Shown piece by piece: positions 36,999 through 44,187 of a stretch of DNA of 64,000 nucleotides (position 1 is the stretch's first letter; each line of letters opens with the position of its first letter). Position numbers and translations under genes: made by a program. A model generated the notes under the pieces. The model did no database searches and was not told where the DNA came from. It saw nothing but the letters and a program-made list of their open reading frames with translations. Origin of the DNA: Neisseria dentiae (GTDB lineage Bacteria > Pseudomonadota > Gammaproteobacteria > Burkholderiales > Neisseriaceae); assembly GCF_014055005.1 (NCBI RefSeq), contig NZ_CP059570.1:2294001-2358000 (forward strand), given 5' to 3'.

Positions 36999-37898
36999 TT
37001 AATCATTCATAGGAATAAATCTCATCTCTTTCTCATCAAACATCAAAACTTCCCGCTTTATACCATCCTCTACAATAGAAATCGTTGCACGATGCTCAGG
37101 ATAGCGTCCATCCTTTAATATTTTATATTCAGGCAGAATTTCATCAGATCGACAAGCTACAAACCCGTTCAGTGTACAAGGAAGTCCATCCTTATGGTGA
37201 CCTCCAAAGCGGCTACCCATGGGAATATCTAAATAACCGTCTTCGCTTGTATCGGTTAACCTGCCTTCAAATATCAAATACCGGTCTTGCCCATTTGCCG
37301 CTGCCTCTGTGAATTTTGAACCCTCATAATCCAAAGCAAAATTATCAATCGTCTGCTTCAGATTTTGACTGCCTAAGTGGCCCGTATCCGCCTGCCGTGC
37401 AACAAAACCGCCGATTTGGGTATTCCTACCACTCATAAAACCGTCCAAGTATTCGTAAGGCATCACTTTCGTTACGACGGTATTATCGTCTATCATTGGC
37501 ACGTCGTCCCGTATCCGCTTCATCTGTCCGACCTGCTCCTCCGTCATATCGTCCATATGCGTGCGCGTCAGGTTTTTGAATTCTTCGAATTGCAGGTTCT
37601 CCCGCGTCAGCGAGTCGGGCAGTTTTTGGTAAACGAAGCTTTCCGGCGCAAGGTTTTTGTCCCGACCCCATTCTCCTATGTCTTGCAGATTGCTGCGGTA
37701 AGTTTCCGCCCGTGCCCTCTCGGCGGCTTCTTCCGCCATTTTGCGGCTCAGGCTGATGCCGCCTTTGGCCAGTCCCGCCCCGCCCAGCGCCGCGGCGGCA
37801 ATATCGGCGGCGGGTTTGCCTTCTTCCACCGCGCGGTTCAAATCACCGGCTTCGACTGCCTGATGCCACCGTTCGAAACCTTCTTTGGCGTTCCCCAA
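36999..37898 (-). CDS. Long orphan toxin fragment of cassette 4 (second effector lineage)
   Basis: A 299-residue open frame matching effector residues about 291-600. It includes part of the helical middle region (E-R-W-H-Q-A-V-E-A-G-D-L-N-R-A-V-E-E-G-K-P) before the toxin domain. The frame is open back to a TAG inside the border sequence, but there is no ATG (first usable start TTG at 37898) and no delivery domain. The middle region differs from the intact effector at many positions (A-A-A-A-L-G-G-A-G-L-A-K-G-G-I-S-L-S-R against G-I-A-L-G-G-L-G-V-A-K-G-A-G-A-L-S-R). It therefore descends from a different full-length parent. Confidence 0.65.
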   Translation of the reverse strand: MGNAKEGFERWHQAVEAGDLNRAVEEGKPAADIAAAALGGAGLAKGGISLSRKMAEEAAERARAETYRSNLQDIGEWGRDKNLAPESFVYQKLPDSLTRENLQFEEFKNLTRTHMDDMTEEQVGQMKRIRDDVPMIDDNTVVTKVMPYEYLDGFMSGRNTQIGGFVARQADTGHLGSQNLKQTIDNFALDYEGSKFTEAAANGQDRYLIFEGRLTDTSEDGYLDIPMGSRFGGHHKDGLPCTLNGFVACRSDEILPEYKILKDGRYPEHRATISIVEDGIKREVLMFDEKEMRFIPMND

Positions 37899-37934
37899 AC
37901 CCTCCGAAATAACCGAAGCTGTCTACCGAACAAA

Positions 37935-37965
37935 ATGCCTGTCTGAAAATTTTTCAGACAGGCAT
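37935..37965. repeat. Cassette-border hairpin (variant DUS), cassettes 3/4
   Basis: ATGCCTGTCTGAAAA and inverse, followed on the minus strand by TTGTTCGGTAGACAGCTTCG. Nearly the same joining sequence is found after the hairpins of cassettes 7 and 8. Confidence 0.85.
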
Positions 37966-37971
37966 TTTTGG

Positions 37972-38418
37972 CTATTTGAAAAAATTAGGCATCAGTGTCT
38001 TTTTCTCATAAACCAAATCGACATCTTCTTTTTTCACTGCTTTTTCATATTCGTATTTCCCCACCCTCTTAAAATCGAATTTTTCGATTAACGGCCCACC
38101 TGTAACCGTGTGGCTTTCAGATAAAATATAATGGCCATTTTCTTCCCTAAGAATGAAAAATTCATAACCTTGATACAGGCAATATGGTTTGATTGAATAA
38201 ACTTCTCCCACTTCATTAGGAGGAACTATCAAGGTATAAATTTTTTCTGCTAATTGTTTAGGAGTATATTTGAATTGCTTTGCATCATAAACTTTTTCAA
38301 CAAATCCTTTTTCTAAGTCCTCAGCATTTTTGGAAACTAATTTAGCCATTCCATCATGATATAAAATACGATATTCCTTACCTTTGTACATGGTATAAGT
38401 ATCATTTCTAATGGTCAT
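37972..38418 (-). CDS. Immunity-like protein of cassette 3
   Basis: A 148-residue family member. I use the ATG at 38418 (M-T-I-R-N-D-T-Y-T-M-Y-K-G-K-E-Y-R-I), which has AAGGAT eight bases ahead. Its first half is of the long type shared with cassette 6 (K-L-V-S-K-N-A-E-D-L-E-K). From V-G-E-V-Y-S-I-K-P-Y-C-L-Y-Q onwards it is practically identical, also at DNA level, to the cassette 0 protein behind the intact effector. This is a clear recombination mosaic. Confidence 0.7.
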   Translation of the reverse strand: MTIRNDTYTMYKGKEYRILYHDGMAKLVSKNAEDLEKGFVEKVYDAKQFKYTPKQLAEKIYTLIVPPNEVGEVYSIKPYCLYQGYEFFILREENGHYILSESHTVTGGPLIEKFDFKRVGKYEYEKAVKKEDVDLVYEKKTLMPNFFK

Positions 38419-38429
38419 CTTCAATATCC

Positions 38430-38621
38430 TTATTCATTATTGTATGGGAAAAAACGTTTATTCTCACCGTCAAACACCGCTGCCTTACGCTTCTCACCGT
38501 TTTCAATCACCCAAATGACCGAACCGTCTTCAGGGGTTTGCGCATTCTCTCTTTCAAATTTAAATTCCGGAATAATCTCATCCGAACGGCACGCGATAAA
38601 ACCGTTTAAAGTACATGGCAA
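38430..38621 (-). pseudogene. Toxin-tip remnant of cassette 3
   Basis: 63 residues from P-C-T-L-N-G-F-I-A-C-R-S-D-E-I to the end, equal to effector residues about 539-600 and nearly identical to them (K-F-E-R-E-N-A-Q-T-P-E). It begins 10 bases after the border hairpin with TTG as the only start. It could serve as a donor of the last 60 codons, but is hardly a gene on its own. Confidence 0.65.
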
Positions 38622-38627
38622 TATAGA

Positions 38628-38658
38628 ATGCCTGTCTGAAAAAGTTTCAGACAGGCAT
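38628..38658. repeat. Cassette-border hairpin (variant DUS), cassettes 2/3
   Basis: ATGCCTGTCTGAAAA and an inverse with one mismatch, six bases past the immunity stop at 38665. Confidence 0.85.
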
Positions 38659-38664
38659 TTTTGG

Positions 38665-39078
38665 CTATTTGAAAAAATTAGGCATTAGTGTCTTTTTTTC
38701 ATAAATCAAATCCAAATCTTCTTTTCTTACTAGTTTCTCATAGCCATATTTATCAACTCGTTGGAAATCTAATTTTTTCATTAATGTGATATTTTTATTA
38801 CCTTTGAGAAGATACCTGTTTTCTTCTTCCCTTTTAATCCAAAATTCATATCCTTGGTAAAGCGCATAAGTTGAAATTTCATAAACATCTCCTATTTCGG
38901 ATGGGGAAACTTCTTTGAAAAAAATTCTCGGGTTACTCTTCCTCTCAGGTTTGTATTCAATGAACCCTAAATCCAAATCACCCGGGTCATAGCCTACAAT
39001 CTCATAATGATCGTCCACTCTACCTATACGGTACTCTTTACCTTTATATACAGTATATATGTCATATCTGATAGCCAT
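38665..39078 (-). CDS. Immunity-like protein of cassette 2
   Basis: A 137-residue family member from the ATG at 39078 (M-A-I-R-Y-D-I-Y-T-V-Y-K-G-K-E-Y-R-I), preceded by AAGGATAT. An ORF reading from 39132 adds 18 residues overlapping the toxin remnant and is less likely. Its centre (E-F-W-I-K-R-E-E-E-N-R-Y-L-L-K-G-N-K-N-I-T-L-M-K-K-L) is distinctive. Confidence 0.65.
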   Translation of the reverse strand: MAIRYDIYTVYKGKEYRIGRVDDHYEIVGYDPGDLDLGFIEYKPERKSNPRIFFKEVSPSEIGDVYEISTYALYQGYEFWIKREEENRYLLKGNKNITLMKKLDFQRVDKYGYEKLVRKEDLDLIYEKKTLMPNFFK

Positions 39079-39088
39079 ATCAATATCC

Positions 39089-39283
39089 TTACTCTTCAAT
39101 ATACGGAACAAATCTCTTATCTTTAAACTCATACACCGCCGCTTTCCGCTTCACCCCGTCTTCAACAGCCCAAATCACCGAACCGTGGGTCGGATATTGC
39201 GGGGAATTTTCCTTAGTTTTAACTTCGAATTCAGGCAGGATTTCATCCGAACGGCAGGCAATAAATCCGTTCAAAATACCCAT
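39089..39283 (-). pseudogene. Toxin-tip remnant of cassette 2
   Basis: 64 residues from an ATG at 39283: M-G-I-L-N-G-F-I-A-C-R-S-D-E-I-L-P-E-F to the end, with T-L changed to I-L at the junction. The upstream joint follows the ordinary DUS hairpin at 39301-39334 and about 20 bases of unrelated AT-rich sequence. Its last part is close to cassette 6 (V-K-T-K-E-N-S-P-Q-Y-P-T-H-G-S). Confidence 0.6.
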
Positions 39284-39300
39284 AACAAGATAATAAATAA

Positions 39301-39334
39301 AGGCCGTCTGAAAATTATTTTTCAGACGGCCTTT
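39301..39334. repeat. Cassette-border hairpin (ordinary DUS), cassettes 1/2
   Basis: AGGCCGTCTGAAAATTA with inverse. It is the only internal border that carries the genuine DUS rather than the TGCCTGTCTGAA variant. Confidence 0.85.
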
Positions 39335-39338
39335 TATA

Positions 39339-39746
39339 TCAATCAAAAAAATCTGTCAGCAGCGTTTTCTTTTCATAAACTAAATCAACATCTTCTTGCT
39401 TTACGATTTTTTCATAATCATATTTATCAACACGTTTGAAATCCAGTTTTTCCATTAAAGCCGTATTATTGTTTCCTTTTAGAATATAATTTCCATCGCC
39501 TGCCCATCTAATCCAAAATTCATATCCTTGGTAAAGCGCATAAGTTGAAATTTTATAAACATCTCCTATTTCGGATGGAGGTACCATTTTAATAAAATAT
39601 CTCAATCCATTGTACGGTTCTGATTCCACAAAACCATTTTCTAAATCATTTATATCATGTGATATTAGCCTTGCAAAACCATCTCTGTTTACAACCCTAT
39701 ATTCCTTACCATGATATATGGTATAAAAATCATATCTTATTGACAT
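39339..39746 (-). CDS. Immunity-like protein of cassette 1
   Basis: A 135-residue family member, M-S-I-R-Y-D-F-Y-T-I-Y-H-G-K-E-Y-R-V. The N-terminal half has its own sequence (E-S-E-P-Y-N-G-L-R-Y-F-I-K-M). From G-D-V-Y-K-I-S-T-Y-A-L-Y-Q onward it is almost identical to cassette 9, again with a change of similarity near the middle. Confidence 0.65.
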   Translation of the reverse strand: MSIRYDFYTIYHGKEYRVVNRDGFARLISHDINDLENGFVESEPYNGLRYFIKMVPPSEIGDVYKISTYALYQGYEFWIRWAGDGNYILKGNNNTALMEKLDFKRVDKYDYEKIVKQEDVDLVYEKKTLLTDFFD

Positions 39747-39757
39747 ATCTCCATCCT

Positions 39758-39943
39758 TTATTTATTTTGATTTTCGTCGTAAATCATAAATCTTCTCTTC
39801 TCATCATCATACACCGCCGCTTTCCGCTTCACCCCGTCTTCAACAGCCCAAATTACCGAACCGTGGGCAGGATATTGATCGTCTCCATAAACATGAAATT
39901 CAGGTAATATCTCATCCGAGCGGCAGGCAATAAAGCCGTTCAA
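39758..39943 (-). pseudogene. Toxin-tip remnant of cassette 1
   Basis: About 61 residues starting in (C-T-L)-N-G-F-I-A-C-R-S-D-E-I-L-P-E-F with only a TTG start, fused within a few bases to the border hairpin. The middle (V-Y-G-D-D-Q-Y-P-A-H-G-S) matches the broken copy in cassette 9, and the end (M-I-Y-D-E-N-Q-N-K) is unique. Confidence 0.6.
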
Positions 39944-39949
39944 TGTACA

Positions 39950-39979
39950 ATGCCTGTCTGAAAATTTTCAGACAGGCAT
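39950..39979. repeat. Cassette-border hairpin (variant DUS), cassettes 0/1
   Basis: ATGCCTGTCTGAAAA and inverse, seven bases past the immunity stop at 39986. Confidence 0.85.
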
Positions 39980-39985
39980 TTTTGG

Positions 39986-40405
39986 CTATTTGAAAAAATT
40001 AGGCATCAGTGTCTTTTTCTCATAAACCAAATCGACATCTTCTTTTTTCACTGCTTTTTCATATTCGTATTTCCCCACCCTCTTAAAATCGAATTTTTCG
40101 ATTAACGGCCCACCTGTAACCGTGTGGCTTTCAGATAAAATATAATGGCCATTTTCTTCCCTAAGAATGAAAAATTCATAACCTTGATACAGGCAATATG
40201 GTTTGATTGAATAAACCTCTCCCACTTCTTCCGGAGAGACCATCTTGACAAAAATTCTTGGATTAAGTTGTTTTTCAGGTTTATATTCAGCAAAACCATT
40301 ATTTAAGTCAGAAGCATCATATGATACTAAGTTTCCTAATCCTTGATTATTCCATATCCTATATTCTTTATCATGATATATTGTATATGTATCATTACGA
40401 ATCAT
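39986..40405 (-). CDS. Immunity-like protein paired with the intact effector (cassette 0)
   Basis: A 139-residue protein from the ATG at 40405 (M-I-R-N-D-T-Y-T-I-Y-H-D-K-E-Y-R-I), with AAAGGAAAATT just ahead and 10 bases after the effector stop; the tight spacing implies co-translation. No signal peptide is visible, so it would act in the cytoplasm, unlike the exported immunity lipoproteins known for peptidoglycan-targeting T4SS effectors. This hints that the toxin acts inside the cell. The second half is shared with cassette 3. Confidence 0.7.
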   Translation of the reverse strand: MIRNDTYTIYHDKEYRIWNNQGLGNLVSYDASDLNNGFAEYKPEKQLNPRIFVKMVSPEEVGEVYSIKPYCLYQGYEFFILREENGHYILSESHTVTGGPLIEKFDFKRVGKYEYEKAVKKEDVDLVYEKKTLMPNFFK

Positions 40406-40415
40406 AATTTTCCTT

Positions 40416-42218
40416 TCAATTACCATCATAAGGTACGAATTTCATCTCATTTCGATCAAACACCGCCGCCTTACGCTTTTCTCCGTTTTCAATTACCCAA
40501 ATCACCGAACCGTTTTCAGGAGTTTGCGCATTCTCTCTTTCAAATTTAAATTCCGGAATAATCTCATCTGAACGGCACGCAATAAACCCATTTAACGTAC
40601 ACGGCAGCGCATCGGTATGCCTGCCGCCGAAACGCTCGCCACGCGGTATTTCGGCCGTATGCGGCTCGTTTAATCTTCCTTCAAACAGAATATAACGGTT
40701 TTCCCCTTTGCTTAAAGCCTGAACAAAATCGGAATCCGAACCGTCCCATTTTTTATAATCCAGAGCAAAATTATCGATGGTCTGCTTTAAATCCTGTCCG
40801 GCTAAATGCCCTGTGTCAGCTTGTCGGGCAACAAAACCGCCGATGGTATTGTACGGATTATCCGCTTTCAGATACCCCTCCAGATACTCATAAGGCATCA
40901 CTTTCGTTACCACCGTATCGCGGGTAATCGGCGGAACGTCGTCCCGTATCCGCTTCATCTGTCCGACCTGCTCCTCCGTCATATCGTCCATATGCGTGCG
41001 CGTCAGGTTTTTGAATTCTTCGAATTGCAGGTTCTCCCGCGTTAGCGAGTCGGGCAGGTTTTTATATACAAAGCTTTCCTGCGGCAACCCTTTGTCCCGG
41101 CCCCAATCGCCTATGTCTTTCAGGTTATCACGATGCAGCTCCGCCCGTGCCCTTTCCGCCGCCTCTTCCGCTGCTTCCCGCGCCATCTTCCTGCTCAATG
41201 CGCCGGCTCCTTTGGCTACCCCCAGACCGCCCAGCGCTATCCCCGCTATATCGGTTACCGGCTTGCTCTCTTCCACCGCTTGGTGCAGATCGGCAGCATC
41301 CACTGCCTGTTGCCAGCGCTCCGCCCCTGCCTTCATGCTTTCGAGGCCGTCTGAAAGGTCTGTTTTCAGTTGTTCGGGGTTGTTCCAATATTCTTGGGCG
41401 GTGGTTTTGGTGTGTTCCCATGTCTGTGCTATGGCCTGCTCGCGGCTGTCGGTACGCTCCTGTGCCGCCCGGGCTTCGTTATCGTCGAGTACGTCTATAT
41501 GCCTGTCCAGCCCCAGCGCGGCTTTGTCGTGCAGCAGCGATGCGCCTTCTTTGGCCAGCCTGCCTGTTTCGGTTATGCCTTCCCCTACCGATTCGACTGC
41601 GCTCAGTGCGGCTCCGCCTACTGCGGTGGCACCGCGTTTGAAGCTGCGGGTAATCTCCCAGTCGTCTTCTTCTATCTTAACGGCTTCGGCCAGCGGCTCT
41701 TTGATATAGTTGCGGTAGCCTTCGGCTACCGGCTCGGCAAGGTTTTTGTCCAGCCAGCTGCCGGCTTGGTCCCATATGTTTTGTTCCTGCTCTTTGGGCG
41801 TGCGCCGTTTGCCTACAACGGTGATACTGGGCAGCTCTACGACCTCTTCCGGCATATCTGTCCTGCGGGCGGTGGCAACGGCTTGGTCTATATTGGTTTT
41901 GAACGGGTAGTGTTTGTTGACCCTGCCGACGATGTTGTTGTCTTCGTCTACCCGTATGCCGGTGATATGGGGATTGCGGGCACCTGCCCTGGCCGCGGCC
42001 TCTCCAACCGCGCTGCTCAGTGCTTCCTGCTGTTCGGGCGTATAGCGGGAAACTGCGCTGCGGACTTCTTCGTTGCTTTTAAACAGCCCTGCCGCTTCCT
42101 GTTTCAGCTTCGGTATGCTTTGTTCTATTTCCTGCTCCCGCTGCTGCTGCCGCTCCATCTGCTGCTGTAATTGCTGCTCTTGGCTCAGGCTTTGGGAACG
42201 CCCGAATGAAAGTTCCAT
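40416..42218 (-). CDS. Putative T4SS-delivered polymorphic toxin (intact effector, cassette 0)
   Basis: A 600-residue protein with no signal peptide and a CAGGAG ribosome-binding site. Residues 8-45 are a Gln/Glu-rich helix. Residues 50-125 (A-G-A-R-N-P-H-I-T-G-I-R-V-D-E-D-N-N-I-V-G, then N-I-D-Q-A-V-A-T-A and M-P-E-E-V) resemble, as I remember it, the XVIPCD signal that VirD4 recognises in antibacterial T4SS effectors, although that signal is normally C-terminal. A short linker (E-L-P-S-I-T-V-V-G-K-R-R, 128-139) follows, then Ala-rich helices (about 145-370). The variable C-terminal domain (about 390-600) has T-K-V-M-P-Y-E-Y-L-E-G, D-T-G-H-L, R-Y-I-L-F-E-G and C-T-L-N-G-F-I-A-C-R-S-D-E-I; I recognise no known toxin family. 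Downstream of virD4 and followed by its probable immunity gene. Confidence 0.6.
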   Translation of the reverse strand: MELSFGRSQSLSQEQQLQQQMERQQQREQEIEQSIPKLKQEAAGLFKSNEEVRSAVSRYTPEQQEALSSAVGEAAARAGARNPHITGIRVDEDNNIVGRVNKHYPFKTNIDQAVATARRTDMPEEVVELPSITVVGKRRTPKEQEQNIWDQAGSWLDKNLAEPVAEGYRNYIKEPLAEAVKIEEDDWEITRSFKRGATAVGGAALSAVESVGEGITETGRLAKEGASLLHDKAALGLDRHIDVLDDNEARAAQERTDSREQAIAQTWEHTKTTAQEYWNNPEQLKTDLSDGLESMKAGAERWQQAVDAADLHQAVEESKPVTDIAGIALGGLGVAKGAGALSRKMAREAAEEAAERARAELHRDNLKDIGDWGRDKGLPQESFVYKNLPDSLTRENLQFEEFKNLTRTHMDDMTEEQVGQMKRIRDDVPPITRDTVVTKVMPYEYLEGYLKADNPYNTIGGFVARQADTGHLAGQDLKQTIDNFALDYKKWDGSDSDFVQALSKGENRYILFEGRLNEPHTAEIPRGERFGGRHTDALPCTLNGFIACRSDEIIPEFKFERENAQTPENGSVIWVIENGEKRKAAVFDRNEMKFVPYDGN

Positions 42219-42291
42219 ATTTAAAGGCTCCTGTGACTGTTTGGTGATTCCGGCTTAGGACAACGGCTTTTATGGGAAGTTCAATCATTTA

Positions 42292-42348
42292 GGCCGTCTG
42301 AAACTTTCAGTTTTGCAGAAACTGCACTACTTGTTTTCAAACGGCCTG
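42292..42348. repeat. Degenerate inverted DUS between virD4 and the effector
   Basis: AGGCCGTCTGAAA and, 30 bases on, TTTTCAAACGGCCT with one mismatch to the DUS. It may terminate virD4. The effector would then need its own promoter in the next 70 bases; no clear one was seen. Confidence 0.55.
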
Positions 42349-42407
42349 ATACTTGGATTTATCAAAAATTCGGGTTCGTGATGAAAAATCTGCTATCTCA
42401 TCCGGCT

Positions 42408-44099
42408 TCAGGTTTTAACAGCTGTTTTTTGTACTTGTATTATCAGATCGGGAACAGGGGCTTCTTTAACCACCCGTTTAGCAAACACAGAATCTTCATA
42501 ATATCGGATTTTATCGCACATTACAGGATGCTCCAGCCCTTCATAAATAAAGATTTCTTTGGTATTAGGCATGGCTTTCAATTCTTGCGGTAGCATCAGT
42601 GAGCGGCGCTCTTCACCGACATTGATACTCTGCTGGCCCGTGCCTCTTGTGGTATTGGCCTTCTTCACCGCCGTGTAACCCAGCATTTCCGAATATTCGT
42701 TGGCATCCCGTTGCTCCCTCGGTGTGTAGATTATTTGTAGCGCATGGTTGGTAACAATCGTTCGGCTGACTTCTTTACCATATACGGCATCAAGCTGTGC
42801 CAGCGATTGAATGATCGGAAAGAGCCTGATATTGTAACCTGCCATATAACTTACTGATTTTGCAATAATGTCAACAGCACCAATTGAAGTAAATTCGTCC
42901 ATCAGCAACAGGCATTGGTATTTTAAATCCGTGTTGTCTTGAGGGAGTTCTTTGGTGTTTTGATTAATCAATTGGCTGAAAAACAAATTAATAATCAACC
43001 GTGACTCAGCCAGTTTATTGGGTTGGACACCAATGTATATTGTCATTTTGCGTTTGCGGACGTCTGTCAGCAGAAAATCATTTGCGCTTGTTGCCGCATC
43101 GACTACGGGATTCAACCATGGCAGTAAAGGCTCTTTGAAAGTTGCCATGATATTGCCGAATGTTTCCTCTGCTTGACCAAGTATGCCCGCAAATGCCGTT
43201 CTACAGGTTTCGCTGAGAAAAGGCAAAGAAGCCAACCCCTGAAAATATTCACGCAAGTCACCTCCGTCCCCCGAAGCAGTACGGAGCAGCTCTCCCATAG
43301 TACATGTAGAAGCAAGTTTTTTATCGTTTTCACTTGATTCGAATAAAAATAGTGCCAATGCCAAAAATACGTTTTGTGCCTGGCCAAGCCAAAAGCGATC
43401 TTTAGGGTTCTCACCTATCGGATAAAGCATATTGGCAATACTCATTAAATCGGAAACACGGAAATTCGGATCGGTGGAAACATAGCTTAAGGGATTCCAG
43501 CGGTGGCTGCGCTTATCTTCCGCAAACGGGTTGAACAAATAAACTTCTTGCCCATATTGGCGGCGAAAGCCACTGGTAAGTTTGAAATTCTCCTGTTTGA
43601 TATCCAGTACAACAATTGATCCTTGATAACTCAATAGATTTGGAACAACAATCCCCACACCTTTACCAGAGCGTGTAGGTGCTGCGAGCAGGGCAAATTG
43701 CTGGCCGCTGTAAAAAAGATATTTACCGTCTTTCTTACCAACAACAATGCCGGTATTGCTTGATTTGAAAAATCCGGCTTTTTTTAACTCCGATGACTTT
43801 GCAAATCTAGCTTTTCCATATAAATTGTGCTTGTTGCGGAACAATACAAAATAAATCAAGCCGAATGTCGACAGGAATACTATACCGTACCCTAAAACAG
43901 CCGATACCATAACCGTCGTCCCATAAGACGCATGCCCGCCATAGTAATACAAATACTTGAAAATCGTGATAAAGCTCAAACTATCATTATTTTTAATCCA
44001 CAATAACAAAATCCAACCTGAAAAATAAGTCCCTATAAAAAAAGCCATAAATAAAAATAATAGGGCAAGCAGGATTTTCTGCCTTAAAGTCAATATCAT
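42408..44099 (-). CDS. virD4: VirD4-type type IV secretion coupling ATPase
   Basis: A 563-residue protein from the ATG at 44099, which has AAGGA eight bases ahead; the ATG at 44108 lies too close to that site. Two membrane helices (about 10-35 and 60-87) are followed by a RecA-like ATPase. Walker A is A-P-T-R-S-G-K-G near residue 142, and Walker B is C-L-L-L-M-D-E-F-T-S near residue 345. The VirD4/TraG signature segments G-S-I-V-V-L-D-I-K and F-P-I-I-Q-S-L-A-Q-L are present. VirD4 selects substrates for a type IV secretion channel in the inner membrane. No virB genes are in the window, so the channel must be encoded elsewhere or be missing. It heads the effector island. Confidence 0.92.
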   Translation of the reverse strand: MILTLRQKILLALLFLFMAFFIGTYFSGWILLLWIKNNDSLSFITIFKYLYYYGGHASYGTTVMVSAVLGYGIVFLSTFGLIYFVLFRNKHNLYGKARFAKSSELKKAGFFKSSNTGIVVGKKDGKYLFYSGQQFALLAAPTRSGKGVGIVVPNLLSYQGSIVVLDIKQENFKLTSGFRRQYGQEVYLFNPFAEDKRSHRWNPLSYVSTDPNFRVSDLMSIANMLYPIGENPKDRFWLGQAQNVFLALALFLFESSENDKKLASTCTMGELLRTASGDGGDLREYFQGLASLPFLSETCRTAFAGILGQAEETFGNIMATFKEPLLPWLNPVVDAATSANDFLLTDVRKRKMTIYIGVQPNKLAESRLIINLFFSQLINQNTKELPQDNTDLKYQCLLLMDEFTSIGAVDIIAKSVSYMAGYNIRLFPIIQSLAQLDAVYGKEVSRTIVTNHALQIIYTPREQRDANEYSEMLGYTAVKKANTTRGTGQQSINVGEERRSLMLPQELKAMPNTKEIFIYEGLEHPVMCDKIRYYEDSVFAKRVVKEAPVPDLIIQVQKTAVKT

Positions 44100-44187
44100 T
44101 TTAAACATCCTTTTATGCCATTCAGAATATCAGTGATGCTCACCGACATTCTATGATTTATTTGCCATTTAACTGTAATACATTACC

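Noticed and set aside
31622..39979. Regularly spaced hairpins considered as a CRISPR array
   Set aside because: The repeats are 30-base palindromes spaced 0.7 to 1.8 kb apart with genes between them; no short unique spacers and no cas genes.
31658..42218. Array considered as a maf (mafB/mafI) locus
   Set aside because: The intact effector lacks a signal peptide and anything like the MafB N-terminal domain, no mafA-type lipoprotein gene is present, and the neighbour is a VirD4 coupling protein.
42408..44099. VirD4 gene considered as a sign of an integrative conjugative element
   Set aside because: No relaxase, integrase, mating-pair or attachment-site sequence is visible between topA and rsmD; only the coupling protein and the cassettes occur.
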